NCBI GenBank assembly: GCA_016213865.1
Contig: JACQZL010000187.1
Coordinates: 1-8,408, forward strand
Origin: Candidatus Rifleibacteriota bacterium
GTDB lineage: Bacteria; UBP17; UBA6191; JACPRK01
Direction of reading: 5' to 3'
DNA length: 8,408 nucleotides
Shown here: positions 1 through 5,982 of the stretch, one piece after another
How the letters are laid out: each line of letters opens with the position of its first letter
Position numbering within the stretch: position 1 is the first letter of the stretch
The notes under the pieces: model-generated
Told to the model about the DNA's origin: nothing
Database searches by the model: none
The model's input: only the letters and a program-made list of their open reading frames with translations
Translations under genes and position numbers: made by a program

Positions 1-1
1 C

Positions 2-961
2 GCCGCGGCGAAGATCCTCGGGATGACCCTGGTCACGCATCAGACCGGGCCCCAGGGACGGCTGGTGCAGACCGTCCTGGTCGAAGAGGTGCTGGACATC
101 GCGCGGGAGCTCTATCTCGCGGTGATCCTCGATCGGGCGCGCTCGAGGCTGGTCGTGATGGCCAGCCCGGCGGGCGGAATGGAGATCGAGGAGGTCGCCG
201 CCAAGACGCCCGAGCTCATCTACCGCGAGTACATCGATCCGTCCACCGGGTATTGTGACTTCCAGGGAAAGAAGCTTGCGTACAAGCTGCAGCTCCCGCA
301 GGCCGCGGTCCGTCCGTTCTGCTCGATCGTGTCGGCCTTGATCCGGGTCTACCAGGCCGAAGACGCCAGCCTGGTCGAGATCAACCCGCTCGTGCTGACC
401 CGGCAGGACCAGATCGTCCCGCTCGACTGCAAGCTCAACCTGGACGACAACGGTCTGTTCCGGCACCAGACGAACCTCGAGTACCGCGACCTGGCCGAGG
501 AGGACCCGCTGGAGGTCGAGGCATCGAAGCACAGCCTGAACTACATCCATCTCGACGGCAACGTCGGCTGCATGGTCAACGGCGCCGGGCTGGCGATGGC
601 GACGATGGACCTGATCAAGCTGGCGGGCGGCGAGCCGGCCAACTTCCTCGACGTCGGAGGGGGCGCCTCGGCGCAGTCGGTGGAGGCGGCGTTCCGCATC
701 ATCCGGGCCGATCCGAAGGTCAAGGCGATCCTGATCAACATCTTCGGAGGCATCGTCCGGTGCGACCGCGTGGCGGCGGGCGTCCTCGAAGCGGCCAGAA
801 AGGTCGAGCTGGACCTGCCGGTCGTGGTGCGTCTGGAAGGGACGAACGCGCAGGAGGCAGCCAAGCTCCTGGCATCGTCGGGAATGAAACTCGAACAGGT
901 CAAGGGGTTCGCCGAGGCCGCGCAACGCGCAGTGGAGCTGGCGCAAGGCACCGCGAACTAA
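2..961 (+). CDS. sucC: Succinyl-CoA synthetase (ADP/GDP-forming) beta subunit, 5'-truncated by the window edge
   Basis: This subunit works with SucD in the TCA cycle to make succinate, CoA and NTP from succinyl-CoA. It contributes the ATP-grasp nucleotide site and part of the CoA/phosphate site. The frame is open from base 2, so the first visible ATG (base 23) is internal: the residues before and after it match the family segment around LGMTLVTHQTGP. 319 residues are visible; E. coli SucC has 388, so about 70 N-terminal residues are missing. Visible family signatures are EINPLVLT (end of the ATP-grasp part), GCMVNGAGLAMATMD, the glycine-rich FLDVGGGAS, INIFGGIVRCD and VVRLEGTNAQEA in the C-terminal ligase domain. 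The stop is TAA, and sucD follows after 30 bases with its own Shine-Dalgarno, so the two are clearly an operon. ATP versus GTP preference cannot be read because the N-terminal part is absent. Confidence 0.96.
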   Translation, partial: AAAKILGMTLVTHQTGPQGRLVQTVLVEEVLDIARELYLAVILDRARSRLVVMASPAGGMEIEEVAAKTPELIYREYIDPSTGYCDFQGKKLAYKLQLPQAAVRPFCSIVSALIRVYQAEDASLVEINPLVLTRQDQIVPLDCKLNLDDNGLFRHQTNLEYRDLAEEDPLEVEASKHSLNYIHLDGNVGCMVNGAGLAMATMDLIKLAGGEPANFLDVGGGASAQSVEAAFRIIRADPKVKAILINIFGGIVRCDRVAAGVLEAARKVELDLPVVVRLEGTNAQEAAKLLASSGMKLEQVKGFAEAAQRAVELAQGTAN

Positions 962-991
962 CCGGTGAGTTGAATCGGAGGCACGACAACC

Positions 992-1864
992 ATGAGCATC
1001 CTCGTCGATCGCAACACGCGCCTGGTGGTTCAGGGCATCACCGGTTCCGAAGGGTCCTTCCACGCCCGTCAGGCCATCGAATACGGAACGAAGGTCGTCG
1101 CGGGCGTGACGCCCGGCAAGGGCGGCGAGAAGTTCGACGGCGTGCCGGTCTACGACACCGTGGCCGAGGCCGTCGCCCGCGAATCGGCTAACGTAAGCGT
1201 TATTTTCGTCCCGGCGGCCTTCGCGGCCGATGCCGTCCTCGAAGCGGCCGACGCCGGCGTGGCGCTGGTCGTCTGCATCACCGAGGGCTTGCCGACCCTC
1301 GACATGGTACGCGTCAAGCAGCACCTGGCCCGCACGGGCACGCGGTTGATCGGGCCCAACTGCCCGGGGGTCATCAGCCCGGGCAAGTGCAAGGTCGGCA
1401 TCATGCCCGGCTTCATCCACAGGGAGGGCCGGATCGGCGTCATCAGCCGCAGCGGGACTCTGACCTACGAGGCCGTCGCTCAGCTCACGACGCTGGGGCT
1501 GGGCCAGTCGACCTGCGTCGGCATCGGCGGCGATCCCGTCAACGGCAGCCAGTTCGTCGACATCCTCAAGCTCTTCCGCGACGACGAGGGGACCGAGGCT
1601 GTCGTGATGATCGGCGAGATCGGCGGCAGCGCCGAGGAAGAGGCGGCGGAGTACGTCCGCCAGCACTTCAAGAAGCCGGTCGTCGGGTTCATCGCCGGAC
1701 GCACGGCCCCGCCGGGCCGCCGCATGGGCCACGCCGGGGCCATCATCGCGGGCGGCAAGGGAACGGCTCACGAGAAGATGGAGGCCATGAAGGCCGCCGG
1801 GATCCACGTCGTCGAGAGCCCCGCCGAGATCGGTATCACGATGCAGCGGGCCCTGAAGGCCTAG
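992..1864 (+). CDS. sucD: Succinyl-CoA synthetase alpha subunit
   Basis: This 290-residue protein has the usual family length. It binds CoA and carries the catalytic histidine that is transiently phosphorylated while succinyl-CoA is converted to succinate with NTP formation. Residues 1 to about 125 form the CoA-binding Rossmann domain, with [10 protein letters not shown] at 15-24 as the glycine-rich loop and GVTPGKGG at 38-45. The ligase domain follows, with [11 protein letters not shown] near 121-131, SRSGTLTYE at 152-160 and GIGGDPVNG at 177-185. The phosphohistidine is H247 in RMGHAGAI, followed by [10 protein letters not shown]. The start ATG is preceded by GGAGG at 977-981 with a 10-base spacer. 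It is read together with sucC; a stem-loop 26 bases after its stop may end the sucCD message. No key residue is missing and nothing suggests transfer. Confidence 0.98.
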   Translation: MSILVDRNTRLVVQGITGSEGSFHARQAIEYGTKVVAGVTPGKGGEKFDGVPVYDTVAEAVARESANVSVIFVPAAFAADAVLEAADAGVALVVCITEGLPTLDMVRVKQHLARTGTRLIGPNCPGVISPGKCKVGIMPGFIHREGRIGVISRSGTLTYEAVAQLTTLGLGQSTCVGIGGDPVNGSQFVDILKLFRDDEGTEAVVMIGEIGGSAEEEAAEYVRQHFKKPVVGFIAGRTAPPGRRMGHAGAIIAGGKGTAHEKMEAMKAAGIHVVESPAEIGITMQRALKA

Positions 1865-1889
1865 ACCGAAGGCACAAGCTCCTGGCCTG

Positions 1890-1931
1890 CGAGACCGGAG
1901 GCTCGGGACCTCGGTCTCGACCCCGAGGTCC
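1890..1931. terminator. Two mutually exclusive stem-loops after sucD (terminator or attenuator candidate)
   Basis: Stem A pairs CGAGACCG (1890-1897) with CGGTCTCG (1912-1919), 8 perfect pairs. Stem B pairs GGACCTCGG (1906-1914) with CCGAGGTCC (1923-1931), 9 perfect pairs with an 8-base loop. The right arm of A overlaps the left arm of B at 1912-1914, and A's 3' arm otherwise fills B's loop, so only one can form at a time, as in terminator/antiterminator pairs. No T-run follows B, so a classical intrinsic terminator is not supported; a U-less terminator, an RNA-processing site or chance pairing in GC-rich DNA remain possible. The location between a TCA-cycle operon and tyrS is sensible for a transcript boundary. 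Confidence 0.35.
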
Positions 1932-1944
1932 TGCCCTGCCGCTT

Positions 1945-1964
1945 GCAGCCTTCATGAAGGTTGC
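1945..1964. promoter_or_regulatory. Operator-like palindrome upstream of tyrS
   Basis: CCTTCATGAAGG at 1949-1960 is a perfect 12-bp palindrome. It extends to 20 bp (1945-1964) with GCA/TGC flanks and a single mismatched pair (1948/1961). Its right end overlaps the proposed -35 hexamer of tyrS at 1961-1966, where a bound dimeric repressor would block RNA polymerase. Its core is markedly less GC-rich than the surroundings, which argues a little against chance. No known operator consensus is recognised, so the regulator is unknown. Confidence 0.35.
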
Positions 1965-1990
1965 CCCAGACCGGCCCGGGAGACTAGACT
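1961..1990 (+). promoter_or_regulatory. Weak sigma-70-like promoter candidate for tyrS
   Basis: TTGCCC (1961-1966) and TAGACT (1985-1990) are separated by 18 bases; each matches four of six consensus positions. Transcription would start near 1997, leaving a leader of about 70 bases before the TTG start of tyrS. It is the best-placed promoter-like pair I saw in the only long gap of the window, but each half is weak and promoters of this lineage may not follow the E. coli consensus. Confidence 0.25.
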
Positions 1991-2001
1991 TTCGGGCCGG
2001 T
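1970..2001. repeat. Inverted repeat in the tyrS upstream region
   Basis: ACCGGCCCG (1970-1978) is perfectly complementary to CGGGCCGGT (1993-2001), with 14 bases between. The unpaired middle contains the TAGACT promoter -10 candidate. As RNA in a message read through from sucCD it would form a 9-bp hairpin; as DNA it flanks the -10 element. No T-run follows. Function unknown. Confidence 0.35.
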
Positions 2002-2018
2002 TGTGCTCCGGCCGCGGC

Positions 2019-2038
2019 CCGGCCCAGGGTTGGGCCGG
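2019..2038 (+). other. Stem-loop in the tyrS 5' leader
   Basis: CCGGCCC (2019-2025) pairs with GGGCCGG (2032-2038) around a 6-base loop. It ends 19 bases before the tyrS Shine-Dalgarno, so it would leave the ribosome site free. It shares the GGCCCGG-type arms of the repeat at 1970-2001, so the two could also pair with each other in a read-through transcript. No T-box signature or tyrosine-specifier stem is recognisable. Confidence 0.3.
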
Positions 2039-2057
2039 CGCGCCGGGTGCGAAACTC

Positions 2058-2072
2058 GGAGGCTTTCATTTG
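2058..2072 (+). promoter_or_regulatory. Ribosome binding site that fixes the tyrS TTG start
   Basis: GGAGG at 2058-2062 is followed by 7 bases and then TTG at 2070-2072. This is an ideal spacing and there is no ATG or GTG in a comparable position. It favours TTG 2070 over the upstream in-frame TTG at 2001, which lacks a Shine-Dalgarno and would translate through the leader hairpin. Confidence 0.75.
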
Positions 2073-3293
2073 AGACCCGATCCGGACCTTTCCATCGACG
2101 AGGAGCTCGCCGTCTTCTGCAAGGGCGCGGTGGACGTGATCGAGACCGGTGACCTGCGCGAGCGCCTCGAGAGCGCCCGGCGGGCACGCCGCCCTCTAGT
2201 CATCAAGCTGCCCGCAGATCCCAGCGCCCCGGACATCCACCTCGGCCACACCGTCGTCCTCTGGAAGCTGGCCGAGATGCAGCGGCTGGGGCACGAGATC
2301 CACTTCCTCATCGGCGACTTCACGGGCCGCATCGGGGACCCGACGGGCAGGAGCGAAACCCGCAAGCAGCTCACGACCGCAGAAGTCGCTGCGAACGCGC
2401 GCACGTACGCAGCTCAGATCCACAAGATCCTCGACCCCGAGACGACCCGGATCGACTTCAACAGCTCGTGGCTCGCCCCGATGGACTTCATCGGCGTGAT
2501 CGAGCTGGGGGCCCGCTACACCGTCGCCCGCCTCCTGGAGCGTGACGATTTCTCCAACCGGTTCCGCGAGGGACGGCCCATCGGCGTCCACGAGCTGTTC
2601 TACCCGCTGATGCAGGGCTACGACTCCGTCGCGATGCGGGCCGACGTGGAGCTCGGGGGGACCGACCAGACGTTCAACCTGCTGGTGGGCCGCGACCTGC
2701 AACGGAGCTACGGGCAGAGACCGCAGATCGTGCTGACGATGCCGCTCCTCGAGGGGACCGCCGGCGTCCAAAAGATGTCGAAGCGTATCGGCAACACGAT
2801 CGGCATCAACGAGCCCCCCCAGGACATCTACGGAAAGGTCATGTCCATCTCGGACGCACTGATGTGGAAGTACATGCTGCTCCTGACCGACCGGTCGTCG
2901 GCGCAACTCGACGAGATGAAAGCCCAGGTCGAGCAGGGCTCCCTCCACCCGATGAGGGTCAAGGAAGACCTGGCCGCCCGGCTGGTGGCCACCTACCACG
3001 GGCGCGAGGCCGCCGAGCTCGCGGCGGCCGAGTTCCTGCGAGTGCACCGCCAGCGCGAGCTGCCGGCCCAGGCGCGCCCCTTCTCCGCGGCCGAGCTGGG
3101 CTCCGGCAAGGTCTGGGTGGTCAAGTTGACGGCCCGGTTGTTCGACCTCTCCAACTCGGAGGCGCGCCGTCAGATCGAGCACGGCGCTCTCAGGATCGAC
3201 GGCGAAAGGGTCGTGGACCCGGCCGCCGAGCTCGAGCCCCGGCCCGGCTCGGTCCTGCAACTCGGCAAGCACCGCTCGGTGAAGCTGGAGTGA
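2070..3293 (+). CDS. tyrS: Tyrosyl-tRNA synthetase, about 407-residue (type 2) form
   Basis: A class I aminoacyl-tRNA synthetase that charges tRNA-Tyr with tyrosine using ATP in the cytoplasm. With the TTG start the protein has 407 residues, typical of the TyrS form with a short N-terminus. The HIGH-type motif is HLGH at 57-60 within PSAPDIHLGH, and the KMSKS-type loop is KMSKR at 235-239 in GVQKMSKRIGN. Between them lie GDFTGRIGDPTGRS (82-95), the tyrosine-pocket region YPLMQGYDS (178-186) and DVELGGTDQTFN (192-203). An S4-like RNA-binding domain occupies about 348-407 (KLTARLFDLSNSEARRQIEHGALRIDG). It starts after a gap of 205 bases with its own candidate promoter and strong ribosome site, so it probably begins a new transcription unit that continues into thrS. 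All catalytic motifs are intact. The main uncertainty is only the start codon. Confidence 0.96.
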   Translation: MRPDPDLSIDEELAVFCKGAVDVIETGDLRERLESARRARRPLVIKLPADPSAPDIHLGHTVVLWKLAEMQRLGHEIHFLIGDFTGRIGDPTGRSETRKQLTTAEVAANARTYAAQIHKILDPETTRIDFNSSWLAPMDFIGVIELGARYTVARLLERDDFSNRFREGRPIGVHELFYPLMQGYDSVAMRADVELGGTDQTFNLLVGRDLQRSYGQRPQIVLTMPLLEGTAGVQKMSKRIGNTIGINEPPQDIYGKVMSISDALMWKYMLLLTDRSSAQLDEMKAQVEQGSLHPMRVKEDLAARLVATYHGREAAELAAAEFLRVHRQRELPAQARPFSAAELGSGKVWVVKLTARLFDLSNSEARRQIEHGALRIDGERVVDPAAELEPRPGSVLQLGKHRSVKLE

Positions 3294-3300
3294 CCCCGAA

Positions 3301-3318
3301 GCCGGCCCCGGGGCCGGC
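3301..3318. repeat. Perfect 18-bp palindrome just after tyrS
   Basis: GCCGGCCCCGGGGCCGGC is its own reverse complement. It begins 7 bases after the tyrS stop and consists only of G and C. In RNA it would form a 7-bp stem with a CCGG loop. Without a following T-run it is not a standard terminator; it could protect the tyrS 3' end, mark a processing site, or cause pausing before thrS. Confidence 0.5.
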
Positions 3319-3337
3319 GCCGGATGACCCGACGGAA

Positions 3338-3362
3338 CCCCGCAGGCGGGGCTCCTCCCCGC
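3338..3362 (+). other. Competing hairpins in the thrS leader
   Basis: GCGGGG (3346-3351) has the complementary word CCCCGC on both sides, at 3338-3343 and at 3357-3362. Pairing with the left copy gives a tight stem, pairing with the right copy gives 6 bp around a 5-base loop, and the two exclude each other. The structure ends about 24 bases before the thrS ATG, just ahead of its weak Shine-Dalgarno. It could tune thrS expression. No threonine anticodon-like loop (CGU, GGU or UGU) is present, so the E. coli type of ThrRS autoregulation is not supported. Confidence 0.35.
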
Positions 3363-3386
3363 AAAGTGAGCGAAGGGACCCAACAG

Positions 3387-5336
3387 ATGAATTCGACGAA
3401 CAGCATCCAGGTCAAGTTGCCCGACGGGAGCCTCAAGGACGTCCCGGCCGGGAACACGGTCGCCCAGGTCGCAGCCATGATCGGGCCGCGCCTGGCCCGA
3501 GAGGCAATCGCCGGCCGGGTGGACGGGCGACTCGTGGATCTCTCGGCCAAGCTGACGGCCGATTGCACCCTCGAGATCCTGACCCTCCAGAGCAAGGGCG
3601 CCGAGGAGATCTACCGCCACACGATGACCCACATCATGGCCCAGGCGGTCAAGAGGCTCTTCCCGGGCACGGCGCTGGCCACCGGCCCCGTCGTCGAGAA
3701 CGGGTTCTTCTACGACTTCGCAATCGAGCAGGCCCTGACCGAGCCGGACCTCGAGAAGATCGATGCCGAGATGCACAAGATCATCGAGGCCGACTTGCCG
3801 GTCGACCGCGAGGTGTTGGGGCGCGACGCCGCACGCGAGCTGATGGCGAAGGAAGGTGAGCCTCTCAAGGTCGAGTTGATCGACGGGTTCCCCGAGGACA
3901 CGGTCAGCTTCTATCGGATGGGCGAGTTCGTCGACATGTGCCGTGGACCTCACCTTCCGCGCACGGGACTGGTCCCGCACTTCAAGCTGCTGTCGGTCGC
4001 AGGCGCGTACTGGAAGGGCGATTGCCGCAACCAGCAACTGCAGCGGGTCTATGGGACGGCCTTCCCGTCGAGCAAGGAGCTTTCGGCCCACCTCACCTTC
4101 CTCGAGAAGCGTGACCACCGGCGCATCGGCAAGGACATGGATCTCTTCAGCTTCCACCTCGAGGGGCCCGGCTTCCCGTTCTTCCATCCCAAGGGCGCGC
4201 TGCTCTACCAGACGCTTCTGGAGTTCTGGCGCTCCGAGCACCGCAAGCGACGTTACGTCGAGGTGATCACGCCGCTCGTACTCAACGAGGGGCTCTGGCA
4301 TCAGAGCGGGCACTGGGACCACTACAAGGAGAACATGTACTTCGTGGACATCGAGGGCCAGGGCTACGCCATCAAGCCCATGAATTGCCCCGGCCACTGC
4401 CTCATCTTCAAGAACAAGGCCCACTCGTACCGCGACCTGCCGATCCGGATGGCGGAGCCGGGTCGCGTCCATCGCCACGAGTTGTCCGGCGTGATGCACG
4501 GCCTCTTCCGCGTGCGCAGCTTCGCGATCGACGACGCTCACATCTTCTGCGCACCCGACCAGATCCAGCAAGAGGTGCTCGGGGTCATCGAGTTGATCCT
4601 GAGCACGTACCGGACCTTCGGGTTCCAGGATTTCCGCATCGAGCTGTCGACGCGGCCGGCCAAGCGCACGGGCTCGGACGAAATGTGGGACCGGGCCGAG
4701 AGCGCCCTCGAGCAGGCTCTGGTCCAATCCCGCAGCCAGGTCCGGGAGACCCTGGGCCTGGTCCTGCCCGACCACCAGGTCAACCCGGGCGACGGCGCCT
4801 TCTATGGCCCGAAGATCGACTTCCACATCCGGGACTGCATCGGCCGCACGTGGCAGTGCGGGACCGTCCAGCTCGACTTCTCGATGCCCGAGCGGTTCGA
4901 TCTGCAGTTCGTCGGGGCCGACAACGCCCGCCATCGCCCCGTGATGATCCACCGGGCGGCCTTCGGCAGCTTCGAGAGGTTCTTGGGCATCCTCATCGAG
5001 CACTACGCAGGCAAGTTCCCCATCTGGCTGTCGCCGGTTCAGGCCGTTCTCTTGACGGTGACGAGCGAGCAGAACGACTACGCCGCCGCGGTCGCCGCCC
5101 AGCTCGAGCAGCACGGGGTGCGAGTCGAGCAAGATCTGCGTAACGAGAAGATCGGGTTCAAGATCCGGGAGGCCCAGCTCGCTCACGTACCCCTGATGGT
5201 CATTCTGGGCAAGGCCGAAGTCGAAGCCGGCAAGCTTACCGTCCGGCTTCCCAACGGGCGCAACGTCTCGGGCCTCACCGTCGAGGAGTTCCTGGAGCAG
5301 GTCTATCGGAAGTACTACCACGAGCTGCCGCAGTAG
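3387..5336 (+). CDS. thrS: Threonyl-tRNA synthetase
   Basis: A class II synthetase that charges tRNA-Thr and edits mischarged serine. The protein is 649 residues, the full bacterial length. In order: TGS domain (about 7-67); editing domain with H78 and H82 in HTMTH plus C185 and H189 in CRGPH; catalytic core (about 250-545); and anticodon-binding domain (about 550-645). The zinc ligands C334 (MNCPGH), H385 (DDAHIF) and H522 (MIHRA) are present. Motif 2 is VHRHELSGVMHGLFRVRSF (361-379), and motif 3 includes GSFERFLGILIEH with R530. The ATG at 3387 is chosen because the TGS domain starts directly after it and AAGGG lies about 9 bases upstream; the in-frame ATG at 3324 would add 21 unrelated residues and run through the leader hairpins. 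It sits 93 bases after tyrS, probably co-transcribed. No infC follows thrS here, unlike in E. coli. Confidence 0.97.
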   Translation: MNSTNSIQVKLPDGSLKDVPAGNTVAQVAAMIGPRLAREAIAGRVDGRLVDLSAKLTADCTLEILTLQSKGAEEIYRHTMTHIMAQAVKRLFPGTALATGPVVENGFFYDFAIEQALTEPDLEKIDAEMHKIIEADLPVDREVLGRDAARELMAKEGEPLKVELIDGFPEDTVSFYRMGEFVDMCRGPHLPRTGLVPHFKLLSVAGAYWKGDCRNQQLQRVYGTAFPSSKELSAHLTFLEKRDHRRIGKDMDLFSFHLEGPGFPFFHPKGALLYQTLLEFWRSEHRKRRYVEVITPLVLNEGLWHQSGHWDHYKENMYFVDIEGQGYAIKPMNCPGHCLIFKNKAHSYRDLPIRMAEPGRVHRHELSGVMHGLFRVRSFAIDDAHIFCAPDQIQQEVLGVIELILSTYRTFGFQDFRIELSTRPAKRTGSDEMWDRAESALEQALVQSRSQVRETLGLVLPDHQVNPGDGAFYGPKIDFHIRDCIGRTWQCGTVQLDFSMPERFDLQFVGADNARHRPVMIHRAAFGSFERFLGILIEHYAGKFPIWLSPVQAVLLTVTSEQNDYAAAVAAQLEQHGVRVEQDLRNEKIGFKIREAQLAHVPLMVILGKAEVEAGKLTVRLPNGRNVSGLTVEEFLEQVYRKYYHELPQ

Positions 5337-5337
5337 G

Positions 5338-5982
5338 CTGCAACCCGCCCCCGCGGCCCGCCTGCTGGTCCTGGCTTCGGCCTCCCCACGACGGCGCGAC
5401 ATTCTCCGAGATCTCGGAATCCGCTTCGAGGTCGACGTCCCGATGGTGGACGAACTGGCGTCAGGCCTGCCGCCTGTCTTCTTGGCGCGCGAGAACGCGC
5501 GCCGCAAGGCGCTCTCGGTTCTCGCCAGGCGCACACAATCCGAGCTGACGGCGCCGGTTAAGTTGCTGGTTCTGGCTGTCGATACGATTGTCGTGAGGAA
5601 TGGGATCGTTTTGTCCAAGCCGGCGAACGTCGAGGATGCCCGTCGCATGCTCGTGGCGCTCAGCGGACGCACCCACCGGGTGATCAGCGGCCTGTGCCTC
5701 ATCGACCATCGCGGCCGGCAGGTCCGTACGAGCTGCCGGACCGACGTGGAGTTCGCCTCGATGACCCCCGACGAGATCGAGTGCTACCTGGCCAGCGGCG
5801 AGCACGCCGACAAGGCAGGTGCCTACGGTATCCAGGGCCTGGCGTCGCTCTTCGTCCGGCGAGTCCAAGGTTGTTACTTCAACGTGGTGGGCCTGCCGGT
5901 CCGCACGTTCTACGAGGCTCTTGGCCGGCTCGGAGTCGGCCTGGACGAGCTCCGTCCCGAGCTGCGAGGTGGCGAGAGATGA
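5338..5982 (+). CDS. maf: Maf-family nucleotide pyrophosphatase (dTTP/UTP type likely)
   Basis: Maf proteins hydrolyse nucleoside triphosphates, mainly dTTP, UTP or modified nucleotides, to the monophosphate plus pyrophosphate. From the CTG at 5338 the product has 214 residues. Signature pieces are LASASPRRRDILRDLGI (12-28), the catalytic Asp in AVDTIVV (D82), LSKP (92-95), LSGRTHRVISG (108-118) and DKAGAYGIQG (158-167), ending with NVVGLPV. The DT motif and LSGRTHRV resemble the YhdE (dTTP/UTP) branch more than YceF. The first ATG (5443) would delete SASPRR, an essential substrate-binding loop, so it cannot be the true start of a working protein. No ATG, GTG or TTG exists in frame between that motif and well inside thrS. 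CTG 5338, one base after the thrS stop, is therefore proposed, with termination-reinitiation from thrS; CTGs at 5362 and 5365 are alternatives. The end overlaps cpaB. The product call is firm, the start is not. Confidence 0.88.
   Translation: MQPAPAARLLVLASASPRRRDILRDLGIRFEVDVPMVDELASGLPPVFLARENARRKALSVLARRTQSELTAPVKLLVLAVDTIVVRNGIVLSKPANVEDARRMLVALSGRTHRVISGLCLIDHRGRQVRTSCRTDVEFASMTPDEIECYLASGEHADKAGAYGIQGLASLFVRRVQGCYFNVVGLPVRTFYEALGRLGVGLDELRPELRGGER

Noticed and set aside
1188..1207. AT-richer patch in sucD with a short inverted repeat (AACG..CGTT)
   Set aside because: Four-base arms inside a well-conserved coding region; easily chance.
1865..2069. T-box riboswitch for tyrS
   Set aside because: No T-box core (AGGGTGG-type) sequence, no specifier stem and no terminator U-run can be found in the gap.
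1387..2073. A plus-strand 228-codon frame overlapping sucD and the gap
   Set aside because: Arg/Gly-rich out-of-frame translation of sucD; no motif and no supported start.
3294..3386. E. coli-like ThrRS translational operator
   Set aside because: None of the hairpin loops carries a threonine anticodon-like triplet and the leader is too short for the multi-domain operator.
5556..5625. Less GC-rich stretch inside maf considered as an internal promoter for cpaB
   Set aside because: TTGCTG and TACGAT are present but only 14 bases apart, too close for a sigma-70 promoter; the patch encodes the conserved VDTIVV segment.
2196..5702. A 1168-codon stop-free reading frame on the minus strand across tyrS, thrS and part of maf
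   Set aside because: It is the antisense shadow of two G/C-third-position genes that happen to share a frame. Its translation is rich in Arg/Leu/Asp/Val/His with no recognisable domain, and the plus-strand genes explain every conserved motif.
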